14,340 nt of DNA from Candidatus Rifleibacteriota bacterium. GTDB lineage: Bacteria > UBP17 > UBA6191 > JACPRK01. Position numbers and translations under genes: made by a program. The number at the start of each line of letters is the position of its first letter. Position 1 is the stretch's first letter. The notes under the pieces were generated by a model. That model searched no databases, had not been told where the DNA came from, and saw nothing but the letters and a program-made list of their open reading frames with translations. Positions 7,424-14,340 of this stretch are shown piece after piece. The stretch is taken from contig JACQZL010000192.1 in NCBI GenBank assembly GCA_016213865.1, positions 1 through 14,340 of the forward strand, given 5' to 3'.

Positions 7424-8833
7424 ATGACCAAAAAGCGCCTCGCACTTTGGGCCCTCCCTCTCCTACTGGTCGCCGCGACCGGACTCTGTGCCGCCAACTC
7501 CCCCGACGTCTCGAACGAGGTCGTAGAAACCTGGACCGGCGATTCCTCATCCGCCACCGATGAGGAGGTCCCCCCGGGACCCTATGCCGGGAGGCACTCG
7601 CCCAGGCAACCCAAGGCCGCGTCTCGTGCCTCGAGCGGCGGCCGGTGGCGGGCAGCCCAGGTGGAAGAGCGCCCCGAGACCGGCGCCTATCACGCCTATC
7701 CGGCATCCGACGGCTCCCGCTCGAAGGCCGGCAGGTCCGGGCAGACGGCCGACGGTCGCTCCACCCGGACCGCCAGGGCCTCGCAAGGGCGCCTCGAATC
7801 TCGTCTGGGCGCGTCGAGTCTCGAGAAGCAAGCCGGAGGCAAGGTCCGCCGGGTCTGGTCCGAAGACGAGGGCGTCCGGGTCAAGACCGTCTACGACCAG
7901 TCCGGCAACGTGGTCTATCGCAAGGGCTGGGATAGCAAGACCGGCGGCGAGGTCCCTCTGAAGAAGTCGGCGGCCACCTCGCGGTCGGCGCAGGACCTGG
8001 ATCCAGCCGGCAACCGGACGTTCACGCTCGAGGCCCCCCGGACGCGCGGCTCCAGAGCACTCGATGACAATCTCCCGGCCGATCCCGGCGTGGCGCACCT
8101 CGGGGAGGACGGTCCTCACCACCTGGTTCACCGCCACGAGGTCGTCCGTGAGGGCCCCACCCGCTTTTGCCTGGCGCTCCCGGTCTGGTACAACGTCCTC
8201 TCCGGAAAGCTCAGCGGCTCGGGGGTCGGCACCGCCACGATCACCAAGGACAACAACCTGCAGACAGGGTTCGAGTGGGCCATCCCCCACTGGTTCGTCG
8301 GCTATCAGCCACTGCGGCACACCACCACGGCCACCGGCTCGTTCTCCTTCCGCGGGTCTACCTTCCCTGTCGGCGCCAGCCTCCGTCTCGACGCCGACAT
8401 CTACGAAACCTACACGCGCTGGAGCCTCTTCGACTGGCACGTGCTCTCGCTGGACTGGATGCTGGGCACGAAGGTGATATCGCCCACCTTCGTCGCCACC
8501 TCGGGCGCGACCACGGCCAGCTACACGACGATGTTCCCGGTGCCCTACCTGGGCGTGATCGGCCAGTACGAGCTCGATCGCAACATGCTCTTCAAGGGTT
8601 TCGTCAAGTACTCGAGCCTCGAGGTGGACAAGGCCAAGGAGACCATGATGGAGGGCGAGCTGGCCCTCGTCTACGAGTGGCCCTCCGACTTCGAGTTCTC
8701 CAAGTGCAACCAGGTTTCGCTCGGCTACCGGCTCATGACGCTGGACGTCGTGGCCAATGGCACCACCGCCAATCGCGGCCAGGCGGATGTCGAGTTCGCC
8801 GGGCCGATGGCCAAGCTGACGGCGTACTTCTGA
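7424..8833 (+). CDS. Secreted protein with basic Ser/Arg-rich N-terminal region and C-terminal outer-membrane beta-barrel, function unknown
   Basis: This protein is 469 residues long and I do not recognise the family. Residues 1-24 are a classical signal peptide: KKR, a Leu/Ala/Val core, and cleavage near A-x-A before Asn25. No lipobox is present, because Leu precedes the cysteine. Residues about 50-210 are hydrophilic, strongly basic and rich in Ser, Arg and Gly, with one ordered-looking beta patch (VKTVYDQSGNVVYRKGWD, near 153-170). Residues about 245-469 show alternating amphipathic strands rich in Trp, Tyr and Phe (FCLALPVWYNV, YETYTRWSLFDWHVLSLDW, ELALVYEW). They end in a C-terminal Phe, the usual signature for outer-membrane barrel assembly; about 8-10 strands are likely. 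The start is uncertain: an in-frame ATG at 7409 would add five residues, and AAAGGA (7403-7408) is too close to 7409 and rather far from 7424. The gene is divergent from the giant lipoprotein and convergent with the kinase operon. Confidence 0.82.
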   Translation: MTKKRLALWALPLLLVAATGLCAANSPDVSNEVVETWTGDSSSATDEEVPPGPYAGRHSPRQPKAASRASSGGRWRAAQVEERPETGAYHAYPASDGSRSKAGRSGQTADGRSTRTARASQGRLESRLGASSLEKQAGGKVRRVWSEDEGVRVKTVYDQSGNVVYRKGWDSKTGGEVPLKKSAATSRSAQDLDPAGNRTFTLEAPRTRGSRALDDNLPADPGVAHLGEDGPHHLVHRHEVVREGPTRFCLALPVWYNVLSGKLSGSGVGTATITKDNNLQTGFEWAIPHWFVGYQPLRHTTTATGSFSFRGSTFPVGASLRLDADIYETYTRWSLFDWHVLSLDWMLGTKVISPTFVATSGATTASYTTMFPVPYLGVIGQYELDRNMLFKGFVKYSSLEVDKAKETMMEGELALVYEWPSDFEFSKCNQVSLGYRLMTLDVVANGTTANRGQADVEFAGPMAKLTAYF

Positions 8834-8865
8834 GCGCTGGCAGCCGGTAGTCGGCCGCCGCTCAG
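8830..8865. terminator. Convergent-gene hairpin containing both stop codons (possible bidirectional terminator)
   Basis: CTGAGCG (8830-8836) and CGCTCAG (8859-8865) are a perfect 7-bp inverted repeat. A nested stem, GCCG (8843-8846) with CGGC (8852-8855), sits inside with a 5-base loop. The TGA stop of the beta-barrel gene (8831-8833) and that of the opposite-strand kinase (8864-8862) are each within an arm. Neither side has a T tract, so it is at best a weak intrinsic terminator, but it is the only candidate in the 28-base gap between the two genes. Confidence 0.4.
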
Positions 8866-10163
8866 TGCACCTTGCGGCTTCCCGGCGGGCGTGGAGCCCC
8901 TGGCGCACCGGCGGAGGCCCCGCCCCCCGGTCGCTGGGGCCGTTGCGGCTGCGGCTCGCCCAGCGCCTGCCGGATCAGGTGCATGTAGCGCGAGGCGTAG
9001 GGGTTCATCGGGTCCTTGTCGAGGATCTTCTTGAACTCGAGCCGGGCCTGGTCGTACATCTTCATCTCGTAGAGCGAGATGCCGTAGTAGAGCACGTACT
9101 GCGCGTCTCCCTGCGAGAGCTGGATCGACTTCTTGAAGTGCTCCAGCGCCTTCTGAGTGACCTCCTTGGCCGCGTAGAGCTTGCCCAGCAGGCAGTGGAC
9201 GTCGGGGGACCCGTCCATCTTCTTGGCCACCTCGAGCGCCAGGGTCAGCGATTGGTCGAAGTCCTTCGCCTTGTAGGACTCCTTGGCGTCCTTCCACAGC
9301 TTGGCGGTCTCCTCGCTGTCGAAGGTCTCGGCGGCGGCAGCCGCGCCCGGGCTGGTCTTCAGTCGCTTCAGCTCGGCCAACAGGTCGCGGGCACTCTGGA
9401 AGCGCTTGTCCGGGTTCTTCTCCATCAGCTTGAGGCAGACCGCGTCGTAGGACTTGGGCACGACGGGGTTGAGCCCCGAGGGCGGCGTGAAGTTGGACTT
9501 CATCTGCGCCATCGTGACCTGCAGGAGGTCATTGCCGGTCAGGGCCCGCTTGCCGGTCAGCATCTCGTAGAAGACCAGGCCCAGCGAGTAGAGGTCCGAG
9601 CGGGCGTCGATCTTCTTTCCCTGGTTCTGCTCGGGCGACGAGTAGAAGAACGTGCCCAGGATGGAGCCGGTGACGGTCTTGAGGATGTCGTCGTCGGCCT
9701 GGGCCACGCCGAAGTCGAGCAGCTTGACGATCCCATCGTGGCTGATGACGACGTTCTGCGGCTTGAGGTCCCGATGGATCACGCTGCGCTCGTGGGCGTG
9801 CGCGATCGCGTCGACCAGCGGCTCGAACGTGTCCAGGGCCTTCTTGGGCGGCAGCGCCCCATCCTTGAGAATGGAGTCGAGGGGCCGGCCGGCGATGAAC
9901 TCCAGGGCGATGAAGTAGGTGCTCCACTCGACGCCGCTGTCGACGTACCCGACGATGTTCGGATGACCGAGCGCCCGGTAGACGTTCGCCTCGCGCTGGA
10001 ACCGCTTGATGTAGGCCTCTTCGTGCGCGAACTCCTGGAAGAGCGTCTTCACGGCCACCAACTGGTGCGTGTGGAAGTCGTAGCCGATGTAGACCCCGCC
10101 CATGCCGCCGTGGCCCAGTTCCTCCAGGATCAGGAAGCTTCGCAGTCTGTCGTGGATATTCAT
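8862..10163 (-). CDS. Soluble eukaryote-like Ser/Thr protein kinase with C-terminal TPR repeats
   Basis: This 433-residue protein is predicted to phosphorylate Ser/Thr on protein targets in the cytoplasm. The kinase domain (about 11-268) has every expected element: Gly-rich loop GHGGMGGVY (17-25), ATP-binding Lys39, a helix-C Glu58 candidate, catalytic HRDLKPQN (130-137), DFG (150-152), SPE (176-178) and DLYSLG (190-195). It should therefore be active. The activation loop carries Thr163, Thr165, Ser167 and Thr171 as possible autophosphorylation sites. Residues 283-392 form about three TPR units, likely for partner binding. The last 30 residues are a Pro/Gly/Ala/Arg-rich tail. There is no transmembrane segment and no PASTA region, unlike typical PknB/Stk1 receptors. 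It lies 28 bases after the HAD nucleotidase on the same strand, so they are probably co-transcribed. No strong Shine-Dalgarno precedes the ATG, which fits translation coupled to the upstream gene. Confidence 0.93.
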   Translation of the reverse strand: MNIHDRLRSFLILEELGHGGMGGVYIGYDFHTHQLVAVKTLFQEFAHEEAYIKRFQREANVYRALGHPNIVGYVDSGVEWSTYFIALEFIAGRPLDSILKDGALPPKKALDTFEPLVDAIAHAHERSVIHRDLKPQNVVISHDGIVKLLDFGVAQADDDILKTVTGSILGTFFYSSPEQNQGKKIDARSDLYSLGLVFYEMLTGKRALTGNDLLQVTMAQMKSNFTPPSGLNPVVPKSYDAVCLKLMEKNPDKRFQSARDLLAELKRLKTSPGAAAAAETFDSEETAKLWKDAKESYKAKDFDQSLTLALEVAKKMDGSPDVHCLLGKLYAAKEVTQKALEHFKKSIQLSQGDAQYVLYYGISLYEMKMYDQARLEFKKILDKDPMNPYASRYMHLIRQALGEPQPQRPQRPGGGASAGAPGAPRPPGSRKVH

Positions 10164-10191
10164 GGCGCCGTCCGGATTCGGAAACGCTCTG

Positions 10192-11745
10192 CTACAGGTC
10201 GTGAGGCATCAGGTCTCGAGGAGACCGGAAGAGCTTGTTGAAGGGATAGGCGAGGAAGTTCGAGACGCGGCCGGTGTAGAGGCAGGCATAGCTCTGGACC
10301 TGGTGGCCGAAACGGCTGATTTCGCCGCCTGCCCGGAACAACGGCCCCCACGTCGGATTATATCTGCGCTCGAGCACGGCTTCCATATCCGCCCGGTCCG
10401 TCTGGAGGGCGTCGATGGTCTCTTCCAGTTCGGAGAGCTCGGCCCGCTCATGCGGGATGGCGTCCGAGAGATCGGGTCCGGCCCCACCCTTGGCGGCCGC
10501 CTGCTCCATGGACGCGATCTTCATCTGAAGTACGTTGCGCCGGAAGTCGAGATGCTCCAGCTTGCGTTGCAGACGCTCGATGTCTTCCAGCATGTGGCGC
10601 GAGACCTTGTCGGACTTCAGCTCCCGCTCCATCTCCTCGACGATCATCACCGTGCGCCAGCCGCAGGCCTTCTTCGACCGCAAGATGTCGCCGTAGATGT
10701 GGTCGCCCACGAAGAGCACTCGATCCGAGGCCGCGCCCAGGAGCGCCTCCAGCGGCTGGACACTGCCCCTGCGGTAGACCTTCCCGGCAGCGAGCGGGCC
10801 CCGCGAGGCCGCCTCCTCCACCCGCTCCAGCGGGATCTCCTCGAGGAAGAACCGCGGCTTGGACGACTCCACGACGATCGTGTGGAAGTAGTCCGTCCAG
10901 TGCGGCAGGTACTCGAGCTGTCCGTCGAGCAAGAAGGACATCACCGCGTCGGTGTAGCGCCACTCCGAGTTCGTGGCCACGAAGAGCTTCTTGCCGCCGG
11001 TGACGAGCTTCTCGAGCGTCGCCGGGAGCCGCGGGTCCCGGTAGATGTAGCGTTCCGGGTCCTGCAGGATGCGGCTCTTGAGCGAGTCGTCCCGGTGTAC
11101 GCGGTCCATCGCCTTGCGAAGGGCGTCGTAGAGGGGCCCGTAGTCTGGGGGCAGGACCTGCGGGTGGCGGTCTGCGAAGTCGACCAGTTGCTGGAAGAGC
11201 GCACCCTCGGGCAGTCCGAACAGGGTGTCGATCGAGAAGTAGCGGTCGTGGCCCAGCCGGATCTTGCGGTGGGCGTACAGCCCACGGCGTTCCTCGGGGC
11301 CGAGCGGGTGCGTGCCGTGCAGGGCGTGGGTCACGGTGTGGAACAGGTCCATCTTGAGGAGGTTGCCGAGCTTGCGGTCGACGACCAGCCCGCGGATCAC
11401 GCCGTTCGGGTCGTACCGGACCTGACGGATATCGGCCGGGTACCCCCAGTCCCTCACCATGACTTCCAGGCTCAACTCGAAGGCCAGCTCTTCGATCTCT
11501 CGCTTCAGGTACACCGCCAGCGTGTAGTCCATGTCGAACCCGATGGCGGCGATCTCGTCCAGTCGCAGGTTGCGGTTGGCGTAGATCCGCTGACTCGGCT
11601 CGATCTTCCAGTCGTGGGCGCTCGGCAGGCGGCGCGGGTCGTAGAACTTCTCGAAGTACCCGAGCCCTCCGGGTTGTGGGACGGCGGCTTCGGACTCGGA
11701 GCGCGCGAGGATGGAGGCGGACGGGTTCGATTCGTCGAGGGGCAT
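10192..11745 (-). CDS. HAD superfamily IG 5'-nucleotidase (cytosolic purine 5'-nucleotidase, cN-II-like)
   Basis: This 517-residue protein is predicted to dephosphorylate nucleoside monophosphates (IMP/GMP in the characterised cN-II relatives) in the cytoplasm, helping set purine pool size. All four HAD motifs are present: DMDYTLA (71-77, Asp71 the nucleophile and Asp73 the acid/base), TNS (258-260) as motif II, Lys296 in SSKP as motif III, and GDHIYGD (347-353) as motif IV with the Mg-binding aspartates. Residues about 371-462 are long charged helices, probably coiled coil, as in the family's C-terminal part. The length matches the HAD-IG family. A longer frame with GTG at 11835 would add 30 Arg/Ala/Pro-rich residues of no family character, so I chose the ATG, although its Shine-Dalgarno is poor. 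It is first in a likely operon with the TPR kinase and divergent from alaS. Substrate preference is inferred from the family. Confidence 0.88.
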   Translation of the reverse strand: MPLDESNPSASILARSESEAAVPQPGGLGYFEKFYDPRRLPSAHDWKIEPSQRIYANRNLRLDEIAAIGFDMDYTLAVYLKREIEELAFELSLEVMVRDWGYPADIRQVRYDPNGVIRGLVVDRKLGNLLKMDLFHTVTHALHGTHPLGPEERRGLYAHRKIRLGHDRYFSIDTLFGLPEGALFQQLVDFADRHPQVLPPDYGPLYDALRKAMDRVHRDDSLKSRILQDPERYIYRDPRLPATLEKLVTGGKKLFVATNSEWRYTDAVMSFLLDGQLEYLPHWTDYFHTIVVESSKPRFFLEEIPLERVEEAASRGPLAAGKVYRRGSVQPLEALLGAASDRVLFVGDHIYGDILRSKKACGWRTVMIVEEMERELKSDKVSRHMLEDIERLQRKLEHLDFRRNVLQMKIASMEQAAAKGGAGPDLSDAIPHERAELSELEETIDALQTDRADMEAVLERRYNPTWGPLFRAGGEISRFGHQVQSYACLYTGRVSNFLAYPFNKLFRSPRDLMPHDL

Positions 11746-11913
11746 GGGCGATGAGAGTCGGGCCGCGCCGGGCGCGGCGCATCGCGTCAGTCTACCCCGG
11801 CACCGTTTCGAATGGGAGGGCGCGCGGCCTGGCACCTGCCCGGCCCAGGGTGATACGATTCGCCCTCAGTTCCGGCTCTGCTACCAACGGACCGACCCAG
11901 ACAAGGACCCTGC
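11746..11913. promoter_or_regulatory. Divergent promoter region between the HAD nucleotidase and alaS
   Basis: These 168 bases must hold start signals for both directions. On the plus strand TGATACGAT (11851-11859) resembles an extended -10 (TACGAT preceded by TGA), about 55 bases ahead of the alaS ATG; the -35 region (TGGCAC near 11830) is weak. On the minus strand I find no convincing promoter or ribosome site for the nucleotidase. I see no T-box or other tRNA-sensing leader ahead of alaS, and the space is too short for a full T-box. Confidence 0.4.
11903..11907 (+). promoter_or_regulatory. Ribosome binding site of alaS
   Basis: AAGGA lies 6 bases ahead of the ATG at 11914. This ideal spacing fixes the alaS start, which also agrees with the family's N-terminus. 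Confidence 0.8.
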
Positions 11914-14340
11914 ATGACTTCCTCCGCCGACATCCGACGCCAGTTCCTACGCTTCTTCGAAGCTCACGGACATCGCTTCGTGCCCAGTTCCCCGGTGGTG
12001 CCGCTCGACGATCCCACGCTCCTCTTCGCCAACGCCGGGATGAACCAGTTCAAGGACGTCTTTCTCGGAGTCGGCAAGCGGGAGTACAGCCGGGCGGTCA
12101 ACTCCCAGAAGTGCATGCGCGTCTCGGGCAAGCACAACGACCTCGAGGAGGTGGGCAAGGACGGGCGTCACCACACATTCTTCGAGATGCTGGGCAACTG
12201 GTCCTTCGGCGACTACTACAAGCGCGAGAGCATCGCCTGGGGTTGGGAGCTGCTGACCAAAGTCTGGGGCCTCCCGGCCGATCGGCTCTGGGTGACGATC
12301 TACAAGGACGACGACGAGGCGGGTCGCCACTGGAAAGAGGTCACCGGCCTTCCGGCCGAGCGAATCCTCAAGTTCGCCGAGAAGGACAACTTCTGGGAGA
12401 TGGGCGAGACCGGCCCGTGCGGCCCATGCTCCGAGATCCACTTCGACTACGGGGTCTGCGATGCGCCCGGCGGCCATGTCTGCGAGGTCAACGGCGTCTG
12501 CGGCCGCTACACCGAGATCTGGAACCACGTGTTCATCCAGTACAACCGGGAGGCCGATGGCCACCTCCTGGAGCTGCCCGCCAAGCACGTCGACACCGGC
12601 ATGGGTTTCGAGCGGGTCACCACCTTGCTGCAGGGGAAGCGCTCCACCTACGACACCGACCTGTTCGGGCCGATCCTGCGCGCCGTCGAGCAGTTGACCG
12701 GCCGTCGCTACACGCCCGGGCTCGAGAGCGCCCGTACGCCCACGAACGCCGTGGAGCGCGACGCGATGGCCTTTCGGGTCATCGCCGACCACGCGCGCGC
12801 CATCTCCTTCACCATCGCCGACGGGGCGATCCCCTCGAACGACGGCCGGGGATACGTCGTCCGACGCATCCTGCGCCGGGCCTGCCGCTACGGGCGCAAC
12901 CTGGGCATGGCCGAGCCTTTCCTCTACCGTCTCGTGGAGGTCGTCGCCTCCGTGATGGGCGACGCCTTCCCCGAAGTCCGCGAGAAGGCGGGCTACACGG
13001 CTGGAATCGTCAAAAACGAGGAGGAGCGCTTCCTGCGCACGCTCGATGTGGGCCTCGAGAAGTTCGAGTTCGCGCTGTCCAGGACCCGCGACCGCGGCGA
13101 GAAGGCGATCAGCGGCGAGGACGCTTTCCGGCTCTACGACACGTACGGTTTCCCGCTCGACCTGACCCAGCTCATGGCGGCCGAGGAAGGGCTGACGGTC
13201 GACGTCGCCGGCTACAAGGAAGAGATGAAATGTCAGAAGGAGCGCGCCCGCCAGGGCCGGGCCTTCGAGATGGATGTCAGCCTGGAACGGGCCGTGCAAG
13301 AGTTGCCGGCGACGGTCTTCGTCGGCTACGACAGCCTCGAGGCCGGCGCCCGCCTGCTCAAGTGCATCCCGCAGGCCGGGGAGCGGGCTGCCATCGCCCT
13401 GGACCGCACGCCGTTCTACGCCGAATCCGGCGGCCAGATGGGCGATCGGGGCTGGCTGAAGGCGCCGGGCTTCGTCTTCGAGGTGGAGACGGCCCTCAAG
13501 GCGGGAAACGTCACCGTCCACCTGGGCACCGTCACCGAGGGGTTGACCAAGGAAGGGCTCGAGCTGACCGCGACGGTCGATGCCACCGCCCGGTCCGCGA
13601 CGGCCAAGAACCACACGGCCACGCACCTCCTGCATGCAGCGCTCCGGCAGGTGCTGGGCGACCACGTCCACCAGGCCGGCTCGCTCGTGGGCCCGGATCG
13701 CCTGCGCTTCGACTTCACCCATCCCGAGGCCCTGACCCCCGAGCAGATCCTGCGTATCGAGCACATCGTCAATGCCAAGGTGCGCGAGGCGCTCCCCGTC
13801 TCGAAGCGAGAGATGGCGATCGACGAGGCGAAGAAGGCCGGGGCCACCGCGCTCTTCGGCGAGAAGTACGGAGACACGGTCCGAGTCGTGACCGTCCCCG
13901 GGTTCTCGATGGAGCTGTGCGGCGGAACGCACCTCGACAACACGCACGAGGTGATCTACTTCAAGATCGTCGGCGAGACGTCGGTGGCCGCCAACGTGCG
14001 CCGGCTGGAGTGCTTGACCGCGGACGGCGCGCTGCAGATGCTCGAGGACTACGAGGACATCCTGGAGCGCTCGGCGGTCGTGCTCAAGACGACCCCGCGG
14101 GAGCTGGAAGGCCGACTGGCCCAGCTCCTCGAGGAGAACCGCAAGCTCTCGCGAGAGCTGGACACGATCCGCAAGAAGATGGCGCTGGCAGGAGTGGACG
14201 AGCTGGCCGGGGCCGCCGAGGCCCTCGAGCAGCTCGGAGCACGGCTGGTCGCGTCGACGATCGAGGGAGTCGAGCTCGCCAACCTGAGAGACCTCGCCGA
14301 CAAGCTGGACAAGAAAGTCGCGCCCGCAATCGTCGTCCTG
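11914..14340 (+). CDS. alaS: Alanine-tRNA ligase (alanyl-tRNA synthetase), 3' end cut by the window
   Basis: The enzyme charges tRNA-Ala with alanine using ATP and hydrolyses Ser- and Gly-tRNA-Ala at a separate editing site. The frame is open from the ATG to the window edge, giving 809 residues with no stop or frameshift; bacterial AlaRS is usually about 870-880, so roughly 60-80 residues lie outside. The N-terminus (IRRQFLRFFEAHGH, then PTLLFANAGMNQFKDVFLG) is diagnostic of the class II catalytic core, and DTGMGFER is its motif 3. The editing domain has the zinc ligands His567 and His571 (HTATH), Cys669 (ELCGGTH) and His673, at almost the same positions as E. coli His564, His568, Cys666 and His670. 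The coiled start of the C-Ala region follows (about 735-765). One oddity is that the usually conserved AAGVRRIEA segment reads AANVRRLEC. A housekeeping gene, divergent from the nucleotidase-kinase operon. Confidence 0.97.
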   Translation, partial: MTSSADIRRQFLRFFEAHGHRFVPSSPVVPLDDPTLLFANAGMNQFKDVFLGVGKREYSRAVNSQKCMRVSGKHNDLEEVGKDGRHHTFFEMLGNWSFGDYYKRESIAWGWELLTKVWGLPADRLWVTIYKDDDEAGRHWKEVTGLPAERILKFAEKDNFWEMGETGPCGPCSEIHFDYGVCDAPGGHVCEVNGVCGRYTEIWNHVFIQYNREADGHLLELPAKHVDTGMGFERVTTLLQGKRSTYDTDLFGPILRAVEQLTGRRYTPGLESARTPTNAVERDAMAFRVIADHARAISFTIADGAIPSNDGRGYVVRRILRRACRYGRNLGMAEPFLYRLVEVVASVMGDAFPEVREKAGYTAGIVKNEEERFLRTLDVGLEKFEFALSRTRDRGEKAISGEDAFRLYDTYGFPLDLTQLMAAEEGLTVDVAGYKEEMKCQKERARQGRAFEMDVSLERAVQELPATVFVGYDSLEAGARLLKCIPQAGERAAIALDRTPFYAESGGQMGDRGWLKAPGFVFEVETALKAGNVTVHLGTVTEGLTKEGLELTATVDATARSATAKNHTATHLLHAALRQVLGDHVHQAGSLVGPDRLRFDFTHPEALTPEQILRIEHIVNAKVREALPVSKREMAIDEAKKAGATALFGEKYGDTVRVVTVPGFSMELCGGTHLDNTHEVIYFKIVGETSVAANVRRLECLTADGALQMLEDYEDILERSAVVLKTTPRELEGRLAQLLEENRKLSRELDTIRKKMALAGVDELAGAAEALEQLGARLVASTIEGVELANLRDLADKLDKKVAPAIVVL

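Noticed and set aside
7547..8908. 453-codon minus-strand frame opposite the beta-barrel gene
   Set aside because: It has no signal or domain, whereas the plus frame has a signal peptide, amphipathic strands and a terminal Phe. It also overlaps the kinase end.
8865..11754. Plus-strand frames of 458 and 550 codons opposite the kinase and nucleotidase
   Set aside because: They mirror genes whose catalytic motifs are complete, and their own translations show no family features.
11746..11835. 30-residue N-terminal extension of the HAD nucleotidase from a GTG at 11835
   Set aside because: The extra residues are Arg/Ala/Pro-rich without family character, and the extension would take up most of the alaS upstream region; the ATG at 11745 fits better.
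11947..13947. 666-codon minus-strand frame opposite alaS
   Set aside because: alaS is unmistakable on the plus strand; the antisense frame is an Asp/Val/Leu/Gly-rich mirror with no motif.

Overview
The window is GC-rich DNA, apparently bacterial, with five protein genes, few gaps and no mobile element, CRISPR array, tRNA or rRNA that I can see. A very long lipoprotein and a predicted outer-membrane beta-barrel point to a two-membraned (Gram-negative-type) cell. The eukaryote-like Ser/Thr kinase with TPRs and the large repeat-rich surface protein suit lineages rich in such genes, such as Myxococcota-like or deep-branching groups like Sericytochromatia. That placement is inference; the sequence alone does not settle the taxon.

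Left part (about 106-6918, minus strand): one giant gene with its own complete expression signals. These are a near-consensus sigma70-type promoter, a strong Shine-Dalgarno inside a small hairpin, a GTG start, a 2206-residue lipoprotein, and a clean intrinsic terminator after the stop. The protein runs lipobox, small N-terminal domain, about 12-13 Ig-like/CARDB-like repeats of roughly 115 residues, then a C-terminal six-bladed NHL beta-propeller. It looks like a membrane-anchored stalk with a propeller head.

Middle (6795-8833): a 629-base divergent regulatory gap with several inverted repeats, then a plus-strand gene for a secreted protein of unknown function. That protein has a basic Ser/Arg-rich N-terminal half and a C-terminal outer-membrane barrel. 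It converges with the next operon at a 7-bp inverted repeat that contains both stop codons.

Right part (8862-11745, minus strand): a likely two-gene operon, a HAD-IG (cN-II type) 5'-nucleotidase followed 28 bases later by a soluble Ser/Thr kinase with C-terminal TPRs. Divergent from it is alaS (11914 to the window edge, plus strand), truncated only by the window, with all editing-site metal ligands intact. alaS is housekeeping. The two envelope genes share a divergent control region and may serve one envelope function, and the kinase/nucleotidase pair may be a signalling-metabolism unit; both links are inferred from position only.
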